DNA from: Methylopila jiangsuensis
GTDB taxonomy: Bacteria > Pseudomonadota > Alphaproteobacteria > Rhizobiales > Methylopilaceae
Length of the DNA: 64,000 bases
Assembly (NCBI RefSeq): GCF_027922305.1
Contig: NZ_BSFK01000005.1
Coordinates: forward strand, 992,001 to 1,056,000
Direction: 5' to 3'
A program made the translations under genes and the position numbers. Positions 54,235 through 64,000 of this stretch are shown here, piece after piece. The notes beneath the pieces were generated by a model. It was not told where the DNA came from. It saw only the letters and a list, made by a program, of their open reading frames with translations, and made no database searches. Position 1 is the stretch's first letter, and each line of letters starts with the position of its first letter.

Positions 54235-55914
54235 TCAGTTGGCCTGACGCCGCAGGAAGGCCGGGATCTCGAGCTGCTCGTCCTCGAGGCCGCGGGGATG
54301 AGCCGGGCTCGGCTGGCGGCCGTGGGCGTCGAGACCGCCCTGGGCGGGGCGATAGGCGGGCGCCTGCGGGGCCGGCTGCGGACGGCGCTGCTGCTGCTCG
54401 GGCGCGGCCATGCGCGGTTCGGCGGCGGGCGCCGCCGGGGCGCGCTGCGGCTCGTCGTCGTGACGGCCGCTCAGGCCGTTGGCGAGGCGCTGCAGCAGCG
54501 AGACCCGCTTGCGGTCCGGCGCGGCCACGTCGGCGGCCTGCTCGCGGCTGGCGCGGATCTGCGCCTGGGCCGGCAGCGGCAGTTCGTCGATGCGCGGCAT
54601 GCGCGGGGCGCGGGCGCGCTCGGCCTGCGGCGGGATGTACGGCTGGTCGTGGCGCTCGTCCTCGACGTGCTCGTAGTGGTGCTGCTGCTGCGGCTCCGCG
54701 AGGGCGGGCTTCGGCGCGGCGGGACGGATGGTGACGTCCTCGATCGCGGCGATCGCCTGCTGCTCGTAGGCCTGATAGACGGGCTCCTGCGCCACGGGCT
54801 CCTGGGCCTGCGGCTGGGTCGGGGCGCGGAACTGCGGCAGCGGCTGGGGCTCCGGCGAGCGGGCCTGCGCGGCCGCCGCCGGCTGCTTGAAGCGGCTGGT
54901 CAGCTCGGCGATGCGCTGCTCGGCGGGAGAGACCTGCCCGGCCTCGAACACCTGGTCGATGCCGGTCGCCACCACCGACACGCGGATGATGCCTTCCAGG
55001 CTCTCGTCGAAGGTGGCGCCGAGGATGATGTTGGCCTCCGAATCGACCTCCTCGCGGATGCGGGTCGCGGCCTCGTCCACCTCATAGAGCGTCAGGTCGT
55101 TGCCGCCGGTGATGGAGATCAGCAGGCCGCGGGCGCCCTTCATGGAGACGTCGTCGAGCAGCGGGTTGGCGATGGCGGCTTCCGCCGCCTGCACCGCGCG
55201 CTTCTCGCCGGAGGCCTCGCCGGTGCCCATCATCGCCTTGCCCATCTCGCGCATGATCGCGCGCACGTCGGCGAAGTCGAGGTTGATCAGGCCTTCCTTG
55301 ACCATCAGGTCGGTGATGCAGGCCACGCCCGAGTAGAGCACCTGGTCGGCCATGGCGAAGGCGTCGGCGAAGGTGGTGCGCTCGTTGGCGACCCGGAACA
55401 GGTTCTGGTTCGGGATGACGATCAGGGTGTCGACCGCCTTCTGCAGCTCCTCGATGCCCGCTTCCGCCGTCTTCATGCGGCGCTGGCCCTCGAAGTGGAA
55501 CGGCTTGGTGACGACGCCCACCGTCAGGATGCCGGCCTCGCGGGCGGCGCGGGCCACCACGGGGGCCGAGCCGGTGCCGGTGCCGCCGCCCATGCCGGCC
55601 GTGATGAAGGCCATGTGCGCGCCGGACAGATGATCGCGGATCTCGTCGATCACCTCTTCGGCGGCCGCGCGGCCCACTTCCGGCTGGGAGCCGGCGCCGA
55701 GGCCCTCGGTCACCTGCACGCCCATCTGGATGATGCGCTCGGCCTTGGACAGCGTCAGCGCCTGCGCGTCGGTGTTCGCCACGACGAAGTCCACGCCCAC
55801 GAGGCCGGCTTCGATCATGTTGTTGACGGCGTTGCCGCCAGCGCCGCCGACGCCGAAAACGGTGATGCGGGGCTTCAGTTCCCGGATGTCCGGCATCTTC
55901 AGGTTGAGCGTCAT
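54235..55914 (-). CDS. ftsZ: Cell division GTPase FtsZ
   Basis: 559 residues. The N-terminal GTPase has [25 protein letters not shown] and the tubulin signature [10 protein letters not shown] (about 109-118); the T7 synergy region includes [11 protein letters not shown]. The globular part ends near residue 330; a long Pro/Gln/Ala linker of about 200 residues, usual in rhizobia, leads to the C-terminal conserved peptide [12 protein letters not shown] that binds FtsA. Located after ftsA. Confidence 0.98.
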   Translation of the reverse strand: MTLNLKMPDIRELKPRITVFGVGGAGGNAVNNMIEAGLVGVDFVVANTDAQALTLSKAERIIQMGVQVTEGLGAGSQPEVGRAAAEEVIDEIRDHLSGAHMAFITAGMGGGTGTGSAPVVARAAREAGILTVGVVTKPFHFEGQRRMKTAEAGIEELQKAVDTLIVIPNQNLFRVANERTTFADAFAMADQVLYSGVACITDLMVKEGLINLDFADVRAIMREMGKAMMGTGEASGEKRAVQAAEAAIANPLLDDVSMKGARGLLISITGGNDLTLYEVDEAATRIREEVDSEANIILGATFDESLEGIIRVSVVATGIDQVFEAGQVSPAEQRIAELTSRFKQPAAAAQARSPEPQPLPQFRAPTQPQAQEPVAQEPVYQAYEQQAIAAIEDVTIRPAAPKPALAEPQQQHHYEHVEDERHDQPYIPPQAERARAPRMPRIDELPLPAQAQIRASREQAADVAAPDRKRVSLLQRLANGLSGRHDDEPQRAPAAPAAEPRMAAPEQQQRRPQPAPQAPAYRPAQGGLDAHGRQPSPAHPRGLEDEQLEIPAFLRRQAN

Positions 55915-56035
55915 CCTATGTGCCTCTTAAACAGTTGTCCGCCGCTACGGGCGTTCAATCCAGACCAAGTTTTCGGCGTTCAGAGGCCTCGCGGGGGCGA
56001 AACCTCTCTCCGACAGGCGACCGCCGCGCCGCCCG

Positions 56036-57361
56036 TCAGAAGCTCTCCTTCAGCCACCGGCCGACCCGGTGGATGTACGTGTCCTTCGGCGCCGGCCCGC
56101 CCCGGCGCATGCGCCTCGGGTCGACGTGTTCGATGCCCGCGACCTGCGGGAAGACCAGAAGCCCGACCGGCGCCGCGAAGGCCGGCCCCTTGGCCGCCTC
56201 GGGCAGGCCGCGCGCGCCGAGCGGACGGCCGATGCGCACCGGACGGTCGAGGATGCGGCGGGCGAGATCGGGCACGCCCGTGAGCTGGCTCGCGCCGCCG
56301 GTGAGCACCACGCGCCGCGCTTCCGCCGCGTAACCCGAAGCCTTGAGCCGGTCGCGCACCAGCTCCAGCGTCTCCTCCACCCGCGGCTTGACGATCTTCA
56401 CGACCATCGACTTCGGCAGGTAGGTGGTGGACTCGAGCTCGTTCTCGCCGACCGGCGTCACGGTGATCTGTTCGCGCTCGTCGGCGATGGCGGGGAAGAC
56501 GCTGGCGTGCAGCGTCTTCAGCCGCTCCGCCTCGTCGAGGCTGACCGACAGGCCGCGCGCCAGATCGAGCGTGACGTGCTGGCCGCCGAGCGCCACCGCG
56601 TCCGAATGCACGAAGGAGCCGCCCTGGAAGACCGCGACCGACGTCACGCCGCCGCCCATGTCGATCAGCGTGACGCCCATCTCGCTTTCGTCGTCCACCA
56701 GCGAGGCGAGGCCCGCCGCGTAAGGCGCGGCGACGATGGTCTCCACGTCGAGGTGGCAGCGCTCCACGCACAGCATGAGGTTGCGCAGCGGCGCGCCCTC
56801 GGCGGTGACGATGTGCATGTCCACGCCGAGATGCTGCCCGACCATGCCGCGCGGATCGCGCACGCCGCGGGTGGCGTCGAGGCCGAAGCCGGTCGGGATC
56901 GAATGCACCACGGTGCGGTTCGGCCGCACGGTGTGGACGCAGCCCGCCTGCAGCACGCGGCGGATGTCGCGGTCCTCCACCGGATGGCCGGCGATGCCCA
57001 CTTCCGCATGGAAGGTCTCGCTGGACAGCCGACCCGCCGACACCGAGACGATGACGCTCTCGATCTGGACGCCCGCCATGCGCTCGGCCGAGTCCACCGC
57101 GAGGCGGATCGCCTGCTCGGCGGCCTCCATGTCGACGATCTGGCCGTTCTTCACGCCGCGGGAGCGCTGGTGGCCGACGCCGATCAGCTCCACGAGGTGG
57201 CTGCGGTCGGGCAGCGCGTCGCCGGCCTCGACCGGCTTGAGCCGCGCCACGAGGCAAGCGACCTTGGACGTGCCCACGTCGAGCACCGAGACCACCACGG
57301 CCCGGCGCGCCGGAAGCGGCCGCATCTTGGGAACGACGCCGTAGGGGAACGCCTGACTCAT
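56036..57361 (-). CDS. ftsA: Cell division actin-like protein FtsA
   Basis: 441 residues, membrane-linked FtsZ anchor. Actin-fold motifs: VVSVLDVGTSKVACLVARL (phosphate 1), ALGGQHVTLDLARGL, LIDMGGGVTSVAVFQGG (phosphate 2) and RRVVLTGGASQLTGVPDLAR (adenosine). The C-terminal amphipathic end HRVGRWLKESF is the membrane-targeting sequence. Overlaps the ftsQ stop by 4 bases. Confidence 0.97.
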   Translation of the reverse strand: MSQAFPYGVVPKMRPLPARRAVVVSVLDVGTSKVACLVARLKPVEAGDALPDRSHLVELIGVGHQRSRGVKNGQIVDMEAAEQAIRLAVDSAERMAGVQIESVIVSVSAGRLSSETFHAEVGIAGHPVEDRDIRRVLQAGCVHTVRPNRTVVHSIPTGFGLDATRGVRDPRGMVGQHLGVDMHIVTAEGAPLRNLMLCVERCHLDVETIVAAPYAAGLASLVDDESEMGVTLIDMGGGVTSVAVFQGGSFVHSDAVALGGQHVTLDLARGLSVSLDEAERLKTLHASVFPAIADEREQITVTPVGENELESTTYLPKSMVVKIVKPRVEETLELVRDRLKASGYAAEARRVVLTGGASQLTGVPDLARRILDRPVRIGRPLGARGLPEAAKGPAFAAPVGLLVFPQVAGIEHVDPRRMRRGGPAPKDTYIHRVGRWLKESF

Positions 57362-58386
57362 GCCCCGCCCGCCTTCTTCCTGGCCTTCTCGGCCGCTTTG
57401 TCGGCTTCCGCCAGGGTGTCCGCCGCCTCGGGCGTCAGCCGCACCACGGTGCGGCCGGGCACGCGCAGATCGACCACGGTGATGCCCTTGGCGAACAGGT
57501 TGTCGCGCGCCTGCAGCGCGTCGAGCCGGATGAGCGCGGTCTCGAAATCACGCTCCGGCAGCTTCACCTCCACGCCCGAACGCAGGCGCAGGTTCCAGCG
57601 CCGCTCGGCCACGAACACCGCCGCGTAGGTCTGCTCCTTGATCGCGGGCGCTTTCGCCAGCGCCTCCAGCAGATCGCCCGCCTTCAGGTTGGCGGAGGGG
57701 CCCACCACCAGCGGCAGATGCGCGAAGCGGCGGTCGCGGAACTCGTCGATCGGGGTGCCGTCGGCGGCGAGAATCTGGACCTTGCCCTCGTGCTGCCACA
57801 GCGCGAACGGCTTGCGCTCCACGAGATGCACCGTCACCCGGTCGGGATAGAGCTTGCGCACGGTGGCGTCCGCCACCAGCGGATTGGCGAGCAGGCGCTC
57901 GCGCGCGGCCTTCACGTCGAGGAAGGGCAGCGCGGTGTCGTCCTTGACGCCGAGCGCCAGCAGCACCTCGTCGTCGGTCAGCGCGCTCTGCCCCTCGGTC
58001 GCGACCGCGACGACGCGGAAGCCGAGCAGGTTGGCGGTGGTGACGTGGAGATTGAGGATTTCGTCGCGGACCGTCGGCCAGTGGCCGCCCTCCGCCATGC
58101 CGGCGAGGCCGGTGGCGGCGTAAAGCAGGGCCGCCAGCGCCAGGCCCACGCGCCGGCGGCGCAGCAGGCGTTCGGCGCGGAAGCGGAAGCTGGACCAGCG
58201 GCTGGCGCCGATCACCTCCTGGACGTCGTCCAGGTCCGGGCGGGGCTGGCGGGCGTTCTCGCCCGCGACCCGCATGTTGGGGCCGGTCTTGAACACCACC
58301 GTGCGGCGCGCGGGGGCCTCGCGGGTGCCGCCTTCAGGGAGGGCCCGTTCGTCTACCGATCTAAGGAGGCGTCCTCCACCAGCCAT
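57358..58386 (-). CDS. ftsQ: Cell division protein FtsQ
   Basis: 342 residues. A cytoplasmic N-terminal region of about 78 residues, one transmembrane helix (about 80-97), then periplasmic POTRA (VATEGQSALTDDEVLLALGV) and FtsQ domains (VRKLYPDRVTVHLVERKPFA). It connects FtsZ-ring assembly to septal synthesis. The start at 58386 gives MAGGGRLLRSVDE, which resembles related FtsQ N-termini and overlaps the ddl end by 34 bases; a later Met (MRVAGENARQ) cannot be excluded. Confidence 0.93.
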   Translation of the reverse strand: MAGGGRLLRSVDERALPEGGTREAPARRTVVFKTGPNMRVAGENARQPRPDLDDVQEVIGASRWSSFRFRAERLLRRRRVGLALAALLYAATGLAGMAEGGHWPTVRDEILNLHVTTANLLGFRVVAVATEGQSALTDDEVLLALGVKDDTALPFLDVKAARERLLANPLVADATVRKLYPDRVTVHLVERKPFALWQHEGKVQILAADGTPIDEFRDRRFAHLPLVVGPSANLKAGDLLEALAKAPAIKEQTYAAVFVAERRWNLRLRSGVEVKLPERDFETALIRLDALQARDNLFAKGITVVDLRVPGRTVVRLTPEAADTLAEADKAAEKARKKAGGA

Positions 58387-59273
58387 CGAACGAGCTCACC
58401 AAACCCCATGCCGACATACGCCGCGAGCTCGGGCACCAGCGACGTCTCCGTCATGCCCGGCTGCGTGTTCACTTCGAGGCAGACAAGCTCTCCCGTCCCG
58501 TTCGCACGGTCGTCGAAACGGAAGTCGGCCCGGCTGACCCCGCGACACCCGAGCGATCGGTGCGCCGCGAGAGCCAGTTTTCGGACCTCTTGGTAAACAA
58601 AGGGTGAAATTTTCGCCGGAAGGAGGTGCTGTGAGCCCCCCTTGGCGTACTTGGCCTCGAAGTCGTACCAGCCTTCGCCGGGCACGATCTCGATCACGTC
58701 CAGCGGCTCGTCGTTGAGGACGGCGCAGGTAAGCTCTTTTCCCGCAACGAAATTTTCCGCCAGCAGCAGATCGCCGTGCTCCCAGTCCGCGCGGCCGAGG
58801 TCCTGCGGCGGATGCGACTGGCCTTCGTTAACAATCACCACTCCGACGGAGGATCCGCCGTCCACGGGCTTGAGCACGTAAGGCGGCTCCAGAACGTGGC
58901 CGGCGGCGGCCTCCCGCCGCGTCACCACCCGGCCCCGGGGCACGGGCACGCCCGCCGCCGCCATCACCACCTTGGCCCGCTCCTTGTGCATGGCGAGCGA
59001 GGACGCCAGCACGCCCGAGTGGGTGTAGGGGATGCCCGCGATCTCCAGCAGGCCCTGCACCGTGCCGTCCTCGCCGAAGCGACCGTGAAGGGCGTTGAAG
59101 CACACGTCCGGCTTCACGCGCGAAAGCACCTCGGCGAGGTCGCGGCCCACGTCGATGGGCGTGACGCGAAAACCTTCCGATTCCAGAGCCTTGGCGCAGG
59201 CGGCTCCCGACCAGAGCGAAACCTGCCGCTCCGAGGACCAGCCGCCCATCAGGACGGCGACGTGTTTGGACAT
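58353..59273 (-). CDS. ddl: D-alanine--D-alanine ligase
   Basis: 306-residue ATP-grasp enzyme making D-Ala-D-Ala for peptidoglycan. Motifs: VAVLMGGWSSERQVSLWSG, NALHGRFGEDGTVQGLLE, PYVLKPVDGGSSVGV and RADFRFDD; the end EVNTQPGMTETSLVPELAAY holds the metal-binding Glu/Asn. The interval 59274-59499 to murB holds palindromic repeat copy 4. Confidence 0.97.
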   Translation of the reverse strand: MSKHVAVLMGGWSSERQVSLWSGAACAKALESEGFRVTPIDVGRDLAEVLSRVKPDVCFNALHGRFGEDGTVQGLLEIAGIPYTHSGVLASSLAMHKERAKVVMAAAGVPVPRGRVVTRREAAAGHVLEPPYVLKPVDGGSSVGVVIVNEGQSHPPQDLGRADWEHGDLLLAENFVAGKELTCAVLNDEPLDVIEIVPGEGWYDFEAKYAKGGSQHLLPAKISPFVYQEVRKLALAAHRSLGCRGVSRADFRFDDRANGTGELVCLEVNTQPGMTETSLVPELAAYVGMGFGELVRWLVEDASLDR

Positions 59274-59377
59274 GCGTGTTCCCCGAAACTCGACCTCGTG
59301 TCCCGGCCCGCGAGCCGGCGCAAACCCGTCCGGCTCAGGAGCGAGCTCCAGAAGCCTGTGTGAAACCTCAGCTCGCC

Positions 59378-59473
59378 GTCATGCCCGTGCATCGCGCGGG
59401 CATCCACGACTTTGCGCACGGCACGAGCTTCAGCGATCCATTCGTGGATGCCCGAGACAGGCTCGGGCATGAC
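59378..59473. repeat. Palindromic repeat, copy 4
   Basis: 96 bases with outer arms GTCATGCCCG / CGGGCATGAC and inner CGGGCATCCACGACTT / TCGTGGATGCCCG. It lies inside the dcw cluster between murB and ddl, so it must be tolerated in an essential transcript. Confidence 0.9.
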
Positions 59474-59499
59474 GGCGAGCGGCCTGCGCCAGCCCGGCC

Positions 59500-60414
59500 T
59501 TAAGCCCCCACACCGATCCGCTTGATCTCCCACTCCAGCTCCACGCCGGAAGCTTCGCGCACGCGGCGGCGAATTTCCTCGCCCAACGCCTCGATCTCGG
59601 CGCCGGTGGCGCCGCCGGTGTTGAGAAGGAAGTTGCAGTGCATCTCGGAAACCTGCGCGCCGCCTATGGAAAAGCCGCGCAGGCCCGCCTCGTCGATCAG
59701 CTTCCACGCCGCATGGCCGGGCGGATTCTTGAAGGTGGAGCCGCCGGTGCGGGCCTTCACGGGCTGGGTGGCCTCCCGGTGGCGGGCGACCCCGTCCATT
59801 TCGGCGCGGATGGCGTCCCCGTCCTGCGCGCGGCCCCCGAACAGCGCGCCGGTGAAGATCACATCTTCCGGAGCATTGCTGTGGCGGTAGGAATAGCCCA
59901 TCTCGGCGCGGGCGAAGGTCCGGCGCGCGCCCGTGCGGTCGACGCCGTAGACCTCCACAACCCGGTCGGCGGTCTCGGTCCCGTTGGCGCCGGCGTTCAT
60001 GCGCAGCGCGCCGCCGATGGAGCCGGGCACGCCGAAATAGAACGCGAAGCCGCCGATCCCCGCCTCCTGCGCCGCCATGGCGACCCGGCGGTCGGCGGCC
60101 GCGGCGCCGGCGAACAGACGCGCGCCCGGCCGCGGCTCGATGGCGGCGAAGGCGCGGCCCAGCCGGATGGTCACGCCCGGCAGGCCGCCGTCGCGCACCA
60201 GCAGGTTCGAGCCGAGACCGATGGTGGTGACGGGCACGTCTTCGGGCAGGCGCGCGAGGAAATAGGCGAGGTCGTCCTCGTCCTGGGGCGAGAACAGCAG
60301 CTCGGCCGGACCGCCGACGCGGAACCAGACCAGATCGCTTAAGCGCTGTCCTTCCACCAGCCTGCCGCGGAGATCGGGCGCAAGCTGGCCCAGCCTCCGG
60401 GCAAGATCGCTCAC
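59500..60414 (-). CDS. murB: UDP-N-acetylenolpyruvoylglucosamine reductase MurB
   Basis: 304 residues, FAD enzyme reducing UDP-GlcNAc-enolpyruvate with NADPH. Motifs: WFRVGGPAELLFSP, TTIGLGSNLLVRDGG, FYFGVPGSIGGALRMNAGAN (FAD and catalytic region), YSYRHSNAPEDVIFTGALF and TGGSTFKNPPGHAAWKLIDE (catalytic Ser). I chose GTG at 60414 because it overlaps the small upstream ORF as GTGA and gives the normal type-I length. The open frame extends further upstream without family similarity. Confidence 0.95.
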   Translation of the reverse strand: MSDLARRLGQLAPDLRGRLVEGQRLSDLVWFRVGGPAELLFSPQDEDDLAYFLARLPEDVPVTTIGLGSNLLVRDGGLPGVTIRLGRAFAAIEPRPGARLFAGAAAADRRVAMAAQEAGIGGFAFYFGVPGSIGGALRMNAGANGTETADRVVEVYGVDRTGARRTFARAEMGYSYRHSNAPEDVIFTGALFGGRAQDGDAIRAEMDGVARHREATQPVKARTGGSTFKNPPGHAAWKLIDEAGLRGFSIGGAQVSEMHCNFLLNTGGATGAEIEALGEEIRRRVREASGVELEWEIKRIGVGA

Positions 60415-60593
60415 CGGCGGCGCGCCCTGAGCGACAGCGGCGCGGTCACCCGGCGCAGGCCGCGGCCCGCGCCGTTCTCGTCCGAAGCGCGCTCCATGTG
60501 AGTCGCGGTCTCCGCGGGGCGCCAGCCGGCCATCTGGCCGCCGTCCGCCTCGCTGTGGTCGCTTCCCTGCTGCGGGGTCGTCATCCGGGGCAT
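60411..60593 (-). CDS. Small hypothetical protein between murC and murB
   Basis: 60-residue Arg/Gly/Gln-rich frame ([20 protein letters not shown]; ending RRVTAPLSLRARRR). Its ATG shares a base with the murC stop (TAATG), and its TGA overlaps the murB GTG (GTGA). That is the coupling expected of a translated cistron within the mur operon. No family or motif recognised; likely unstructured and nucleic-acid- or membrane-surface-binding at most. Confidence 0.55.
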   Translation of the reverse strand: MPRMTTPQQGSDHSEADGGQMAGWRPAETATHMERASDENGAGRGLRRVTAPLSLRARRR

Positions 60594-62011
60594 TAACCGC
60601 CCTCTCCTGTTCCAAGCGCCGCCAGTTCGTCCGGAAGAGCGGCGGCCCAATAGGTGCTCGTTCCGGCGCCGAGCAGAACCACGTAGTCGCCGGGCTTCGC
60701 GAGCGAGGCCACGACTCCGGCGAGCGCCTGCGGCCCTTCGAGCGGAACCACATGCCGGTGGCCTTTTGCGCGCAAGCCCGCAACAAGTCCATCCCGGTCC
60801 GCGCCTTCGATCGGCGGTTCGCCCGCGGCGTAGACATCCGCCACGATCACCGTGTCGGCGTCGTTGAAGCAGCTCGAGAAGCCGTCGAACAGCGCGTGCA
60901 GCCGGGAATAGCGGTGCGGTTGCACCACCGCCACCACCCGCCCCTCGGTGGAGGCGCGGGCGGCCTTGAGCACGGCGGCGATCTCCACCGGGTGGTGGCC
61001 GTAGTCGTCGAAGATGGTGACGCCGTTCCAGTCGCCGACGCGGGTGAAGCGGCGCTTCACGCCGCCGAACTTGGCGAGGCCGGCGCGGATCTGGTCCGGG
61101 CCGATGCCGAGTTCGTGGGCGACCGCGATGGCGGCGGTGGCGTTCAGGGCGTTGTGCCGCCCGGCCATGGGCAGCACGAGGTCCTCGATCACGGTCTCGC
61201 CCTCGCCCTTGCGGTCGCGCAGCGTGACGCGGAAGCGGCACACGCCGCCGCGCAGGTCGAGATCGCTCAGGCGCACGTCCGCCTGCGGGTTCTCGCCATA
61301 GGTGACGACCCGGCGGTCCTCGATCGTGCCCACCATGTCCTGCACGGTCGGGTGATCGAGGCACATCACGGCGAAGCCGTAGAACGGCACGTTCTCCACG
61401 AAAGTGCGGAACGCCGCCTTCACCGCGTCGAAGGTTCCGAAATGGTCGAGGTGCTCGGGGTCGATGTTGGTGACCACCGCCACGTCCGCCGGCAGCTTCA
61501 GGAAGGTGCCGTCGCTCTCGTCCGCCTCCACCACCATCCAGTCGCCGTCGCCCATGCGGGCGTTGGTGCCGTAGGCGTTGATGATGCCGCCGTTGATGAC
61601 GGTGGGGTCCTTGCCGCCCGCGTCCAGCAGGGTCGCCACCAGCGAGGTGGTGGTGGTCTTGCCATGGGTGCCGGCGATGGCGACGCAGGTCTTCAACCGC
61701 ATCAGCTCGGCCAGCATCTCCGCCCGGCGCACCACCGGCAGGCGCTTCTCCCGCGCGGCGGCCAGTTCGGGATTGTCGCGCTTGATGGCGGAGGACACCA
61801 CCACCACCTCGGCGTCGCCCAGGTTCTCGGCGGCATGGCCGATGACCACCTGGACGCCCTTCTCGCGCAGGCGCTTGACGTTGGCGCTCTCGGCGGCGTC
61901 CGAGCCCTGGACCTTGTAGCCGTGGTTGGCGAGCACCTCGGCGATGCCCGACATGCCGATGCCGCCGATGCCGACGAAGTGGACGGGGCCGATGTCGCGG
62001 GGGAGCTTCAT
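60593..62011 (-). CDS. murC: UDP-N-acetylmuramate--L-alanine ligase MurC
   Basis: 472 residues. N-terminal UDP-binding [20 protein letters not shown], central ATP-binding [40 protein letters not shown], and the C-terminal domain with [16 protein letters not shown]. It adds L-Ala to UDP-MurNAc. Start at the ATG 62011, although no strong ribosome site is seen; murG ends 31 bases upstream. Confidence 0.97.
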   Translation of the reverse strand: MKLPRDIGPVHFVGIGGIGMSGIAEVLANHGYKVQGSDAAESANVKRLREKGVQVVIGHAAENLGDAEVVVVSSAIKRDNPELAAAREKRLPVVRRAEMLAELMRLKTCVAIAGTHGKTTTTSLVATLLDAGGKDPTVINGGIINAYGTNARMGDGDWMVVEADESDGTFLKLPADVAVVTNIDPEHLDHFGTFDAVKAAFRTFVENVPFYGFAVMCLDHPTVQDMVGTIEDRRVVTYGENPQADVRLSDLDLRGGVCRFRVTLRDRKGEGETVIEDLVLPMAGRHNALNATAAIAVAHELGIGPDQIRAGLAKFGGVKRRFTRVGDWNGVTIFDDYGHHPVEIAAVLKAARASTEGRVVAVVQPHRYSRLHALFDGFSSCFNDADTVIVADVYAAGEPPIEGADRDGLVAGLRAKGHRHVVPLEGPQALAGVVASLAKPGDYVVLLGAGTSTYWAAALPDELAALGTGEGG

Positions 62012-62042
62012 GGGAGATCGAACGCCGTTCTTGGAATGAGGA

Positions 62043-63176
62043 TCACGATGCCGGGGACGGGGCCGAGCCGGCGGCGAGGCCGTGCGCGCCGGCCGCGGCC
62101 AATACCACATCCGCGAGCCGGGCGGAGGCGTCCGGCTTGCCGACCTGCCGCGCGGCGGCGGCGGAGGTCACGAGGCCGTCCACGTCCCGGAGCCGCACGT
62201 CGAGATCGTCCGCGAGCGCGTCCGGCGTGAACCGGTCCTGAGGCGTCACCACCGCGCCGCCCGCCATGGCGAGGGCGTTGGCGTTGGCGAGCTGGTCGTT
62301 GTCGAGCGCGTGCGGCAGCGGCACCAGGATCGACGGCCGGCCGATCACCGCAAGCTCCGCCACGGTGGAGGCGCCGGCGCGGGCGATGACGAAATGGGCC
62401 AGCGCCATGCGCGCCGGCATGTCGTCGAAGAAGGAGGCGATGTCCGCCTCGATTCCGGCGGCGGCGTAAGCCGAGCGGGCGCGCGCCATGTCCTCGGGCC
62501 GGGCCTGCTGCGTCACCCGCAGCCTGCGGCGCAGGTCCTCGGGCAGCCGCGCCAGCGCCTGCGGCGCCACCTCGGTCATGACCCGCGCGCCCTGGCTGCC
62601 GCCGAAGATCAGCAGCCGGATCGGCTGGTCGTCGCTGAGCGGGGCGTAGGGCACGCCGCTCGCCGCCAGCACCTGCGGCCGCACGGGGTTGCCCACATGC
62701 GTCGCGGTCGCGCCGGCGGGCAGGCCCGCCACCACGGGGAAGCCGCTCGCGATGGTGGTGGCGAGCCGGGCCAGCATGCGGTTCGCCCGGCCCATGACCG
62801 CGTTCTGCTCGTGCAGGATCACCGGCGCGCCCGTCAGACGCGCCGCCACCAGCGGCGGGAAGGTGGGGTAGCCGCCGAAGCCGACCACGGCCTTCGGCCG
62901 GGCGCGACGCATGACGCCGACGCTCGCCGCCACGCCTTTGGCGAGGGTGAAGGCGAGCTTGCCATAGGCCAGCGGGCCGGAGCCGCGCAGCGTGTCGGCG
63001 GGCGTCGCGTGCAGGGCGCGGGCCGGGAAATGCTTGGCGTAGGCGAGCGCGCGGGCGTCGGTGACGAGCTCCACCGCCTCGCCGCGGCGGGCGAGCTCCA
63101 CCGCCAGCGCCTCGGCCGGGAACAGGTGGCCGCCGGTGCCTCCGGCCGCCAGCAGGATGGGACGCTGCTCGCTCAT
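62043..63176 (-). CDS. murG: Lipid II synthase MurG
   Basis: 377-residue GT-B glycosyltransferase adding GlcNAc to lipid I on the inner membrane. Motifs: [20 protein letters not shown] (first G-loop), [57 protein letters not shown] (third G-loop) and [24 protein letters not shown] overlap with ftsW. Confidence 0.97.
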   Translation of the reverse strand: MSEQRPILLAAGGTGGHLFPAEALAVELARRGEAVELVTDARALAYAKHFPARALHATPADTLRGSGPLAYGKLAFTLAKGVAASVGVMRRARPKAVVGFGGYPTFPPLVAARLTGAPVILHEQNAVMGRANRMLARLATTIASGFPVVAGLPAGATATHVGNPVRPQVLAASGVPYAPLSDDQPIRLLIFGGSQGARVMTEVAPQALARLPEDLRRRLRVTQQARPEDMARARSAYAAAGIEADIASFFDDMPARMALAHFVIARAGASTVAELAVIGRPSILVPLPHALDNDQLANANALAMAGGAVVTPQDRFTPDALADDLDVRLRDVDGLVTSAAAARQVGKPDASARLADVVLAAAGAHGLAAGSAPSPAS

Positions 63177-64000
63177 GCGTGCGCGCCCGCAGGCGTCTGC
63201 GGCCGCGCGGCCTGACGGCGGCGGTGGCGGGCGATCTCGTTCGCCAGCGTGTCGGTGCGCGGGCGGCGGCGGGTCAGCGCCAGCAGCATGCCCATGTTGA
63301 GCGCCAGCGCCAGCATGGACGAGCCGCCGTAGGAGATGAACGGCAGCGTCATGCCCTTGGCCGGCATCAGGTGCAGGTTCACCGCCATGTTGATGGCCGA
63401 CTGCAGCCCGAACAGCATGGTGAGGCCGGCGATGGCGAGCCGCACGAACCCGTCCTGCTCGCGCCGGGCGTGGGACAGGCCGCGCAGCACGATGAAGGCG
63501 TAGAGCGTCACGATCACGATGCAGAACAGGATGCCGAACTCCTCCGCGGTGACGGAGAAGATGAAGTCGGTGTGCCCGTCCGGGATGATGCGCTTCACCG
63601 TGCCCTCGCCCGGCCCCTTGCCGAACCAGCCGGCGGAGGCGAAGGCCTCAGTCGCCTTGTCGATCTGGAAGGTGTCGCCGGTCTCGGGGTTCATGAAGCG
63701 GTCGATGCGCTTCGCCACATGGGGCAGGAACTGATAGGCCGCGAGCAGGCCGAACACGCCGGCGCCGCCGAGCCCGACCACCCAGATCCACGGCAGGCCG
63801 GCGAGGAAGAACAGCCCGCCCCAGACGGCGGTCGTCAGCACGGTCTGGCCGAGGTCCGGCTGCAGCACCAGCAGCCCGACCACGAGACCGAGCAGCGCCA
63901 TGGCGAGCAGGTGGCCCGGCATGTCGCGCCGCTCCGCGCCCTCCGCGAACAGCCAGGCCGACAGCACGATGAAGGTGGGCTTCACGAACTCCGACGGCTG
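63173..64000 (-). CDS. ftsW: Lipid II polymerase FtsW, 3' part
   Basis: The last 275 residues of a SEDS protein; the gene continues beyond the window end. Visible are QPSEFVKPTFIVLSAWL at the edge, LGLVVGLLVLQPDLGQTVLT (conserved Asp of SEDS glycosyltransferases), GPGEGTVKRIIPDGHTDFIF, FSVTAEEFGILFCIVIV and MPAKGMTLPFISYGGSSMLA, all diagnostic. About seven transmembrane helices remain. It works with the septal transpeptidase FtsI. Confidence 0.96.
   Translation of the reverse strand, partial: QPSEFVKPTFIVLSAWLFAEGAERRDMPGHLLAMALLGLVVGLLVLQPDLGQTVLTTAVWGGLFFLAGLPWIWVVGLGGAGVFGLLAAYQFLPHVAKRIDRFMNPETGDTFQIDKATEAFASAGWFGKGPGEGTVKRIIPDGHTDFIFSVTAEEFGILFCIVIVTLYAFIVLRGLSHARREQDGFVRLAIAGLTMLFGLQSAINMAVNLHLMPAKGMTLPFISYGGSSMLALALNMGMLLALTRRRPRTDTLANEIARHRRRQAARPQTPAGAHA

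Overview
The window is high-GC and gene-dense and reads as chromosome of an alphaproteobacterium, most likely order Hyphomicrobiales (Rhizobiales). The grounds are the cycHJKL-degP-two-component gene order, a FeuP/FeuQ-like pair with an upstream PepSY gene, a complete dcw division cluster running into lpxC-bamD-recN-ligA, and a gene transfer agent (GTA) cluster of the RcGTA type. Genus is not determinable from sequence alone.

Layout. 1-1333: 3' part of a TonB-dependent outer-membrane receptor with a very His-rich loop, probably for zinc or another metal. 1343-9577 (minus): cytochrome c maturation genes ccmI-ccmE-ccmF-ccmH, then degP with its own terminator, then an OmpR-type regulator and sensor kinase. 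9813-12676 (plus): a translationally coupled pair of flavoproteins resembling sarcosine oxidase beta and a truncated alpha subunit. 12744-15982 (minus): a glycine-zipper lipoprotein and a PepSY / FeuP / FeuQ-like envelope-sensing module. 16390-34545 (minus): the GTA cluster, from small terminase to the TIM-barrel tail protein plus a glycine-rich tail-fibre-like gene.

The GTA cluster is interrupted by a plus-strand membrane hydrolase gene, by a two-gene unit that looks like a HicA/HicB-type toxin-antitoxin pair with its own promoter, by a DUF2335 membrane protein plus a small partner, and by three copies of a palindromic repeat. Its tail-chaperone genes g10 and g10.1 overlap in the -1 frame. 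g10.1 has no usable start codon, and a perfect CCCTTTG slippery heptamer sits in the overlap, so a programmed frameshift is predicted.

34814-47782: thioredoxin, 6-phosphogluconate dehydrogenase, a seven-gene MoxR/Bat operon preceded by a tiny coupled leader ORF, an Anbu proteasome-like hydrolase, tRNA-Thr(UGU) and a large hybrid histidine kinase. 47900-48040 holds a string of hairpins ending in a rho-independent terminator on the plus strand with no gene before it, a candidate small RNA with a C-rich anti-Shine-Dalgarno-like loop. 48099-64000 (minus): ligA, recN, bamD, lpxC, ftsZ, ftsA, ftsQ, ddl, murB, a small coupled ORF, murC, murG and ftsW (ftsW runs off the window).

Three promoters found by eye share a -35 like TTGACA and a -10 reading TAGGTT, and a fourth (trxA) has TACGTT. 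All assignments come from reading the sequence and known family motifs; no database search was run.
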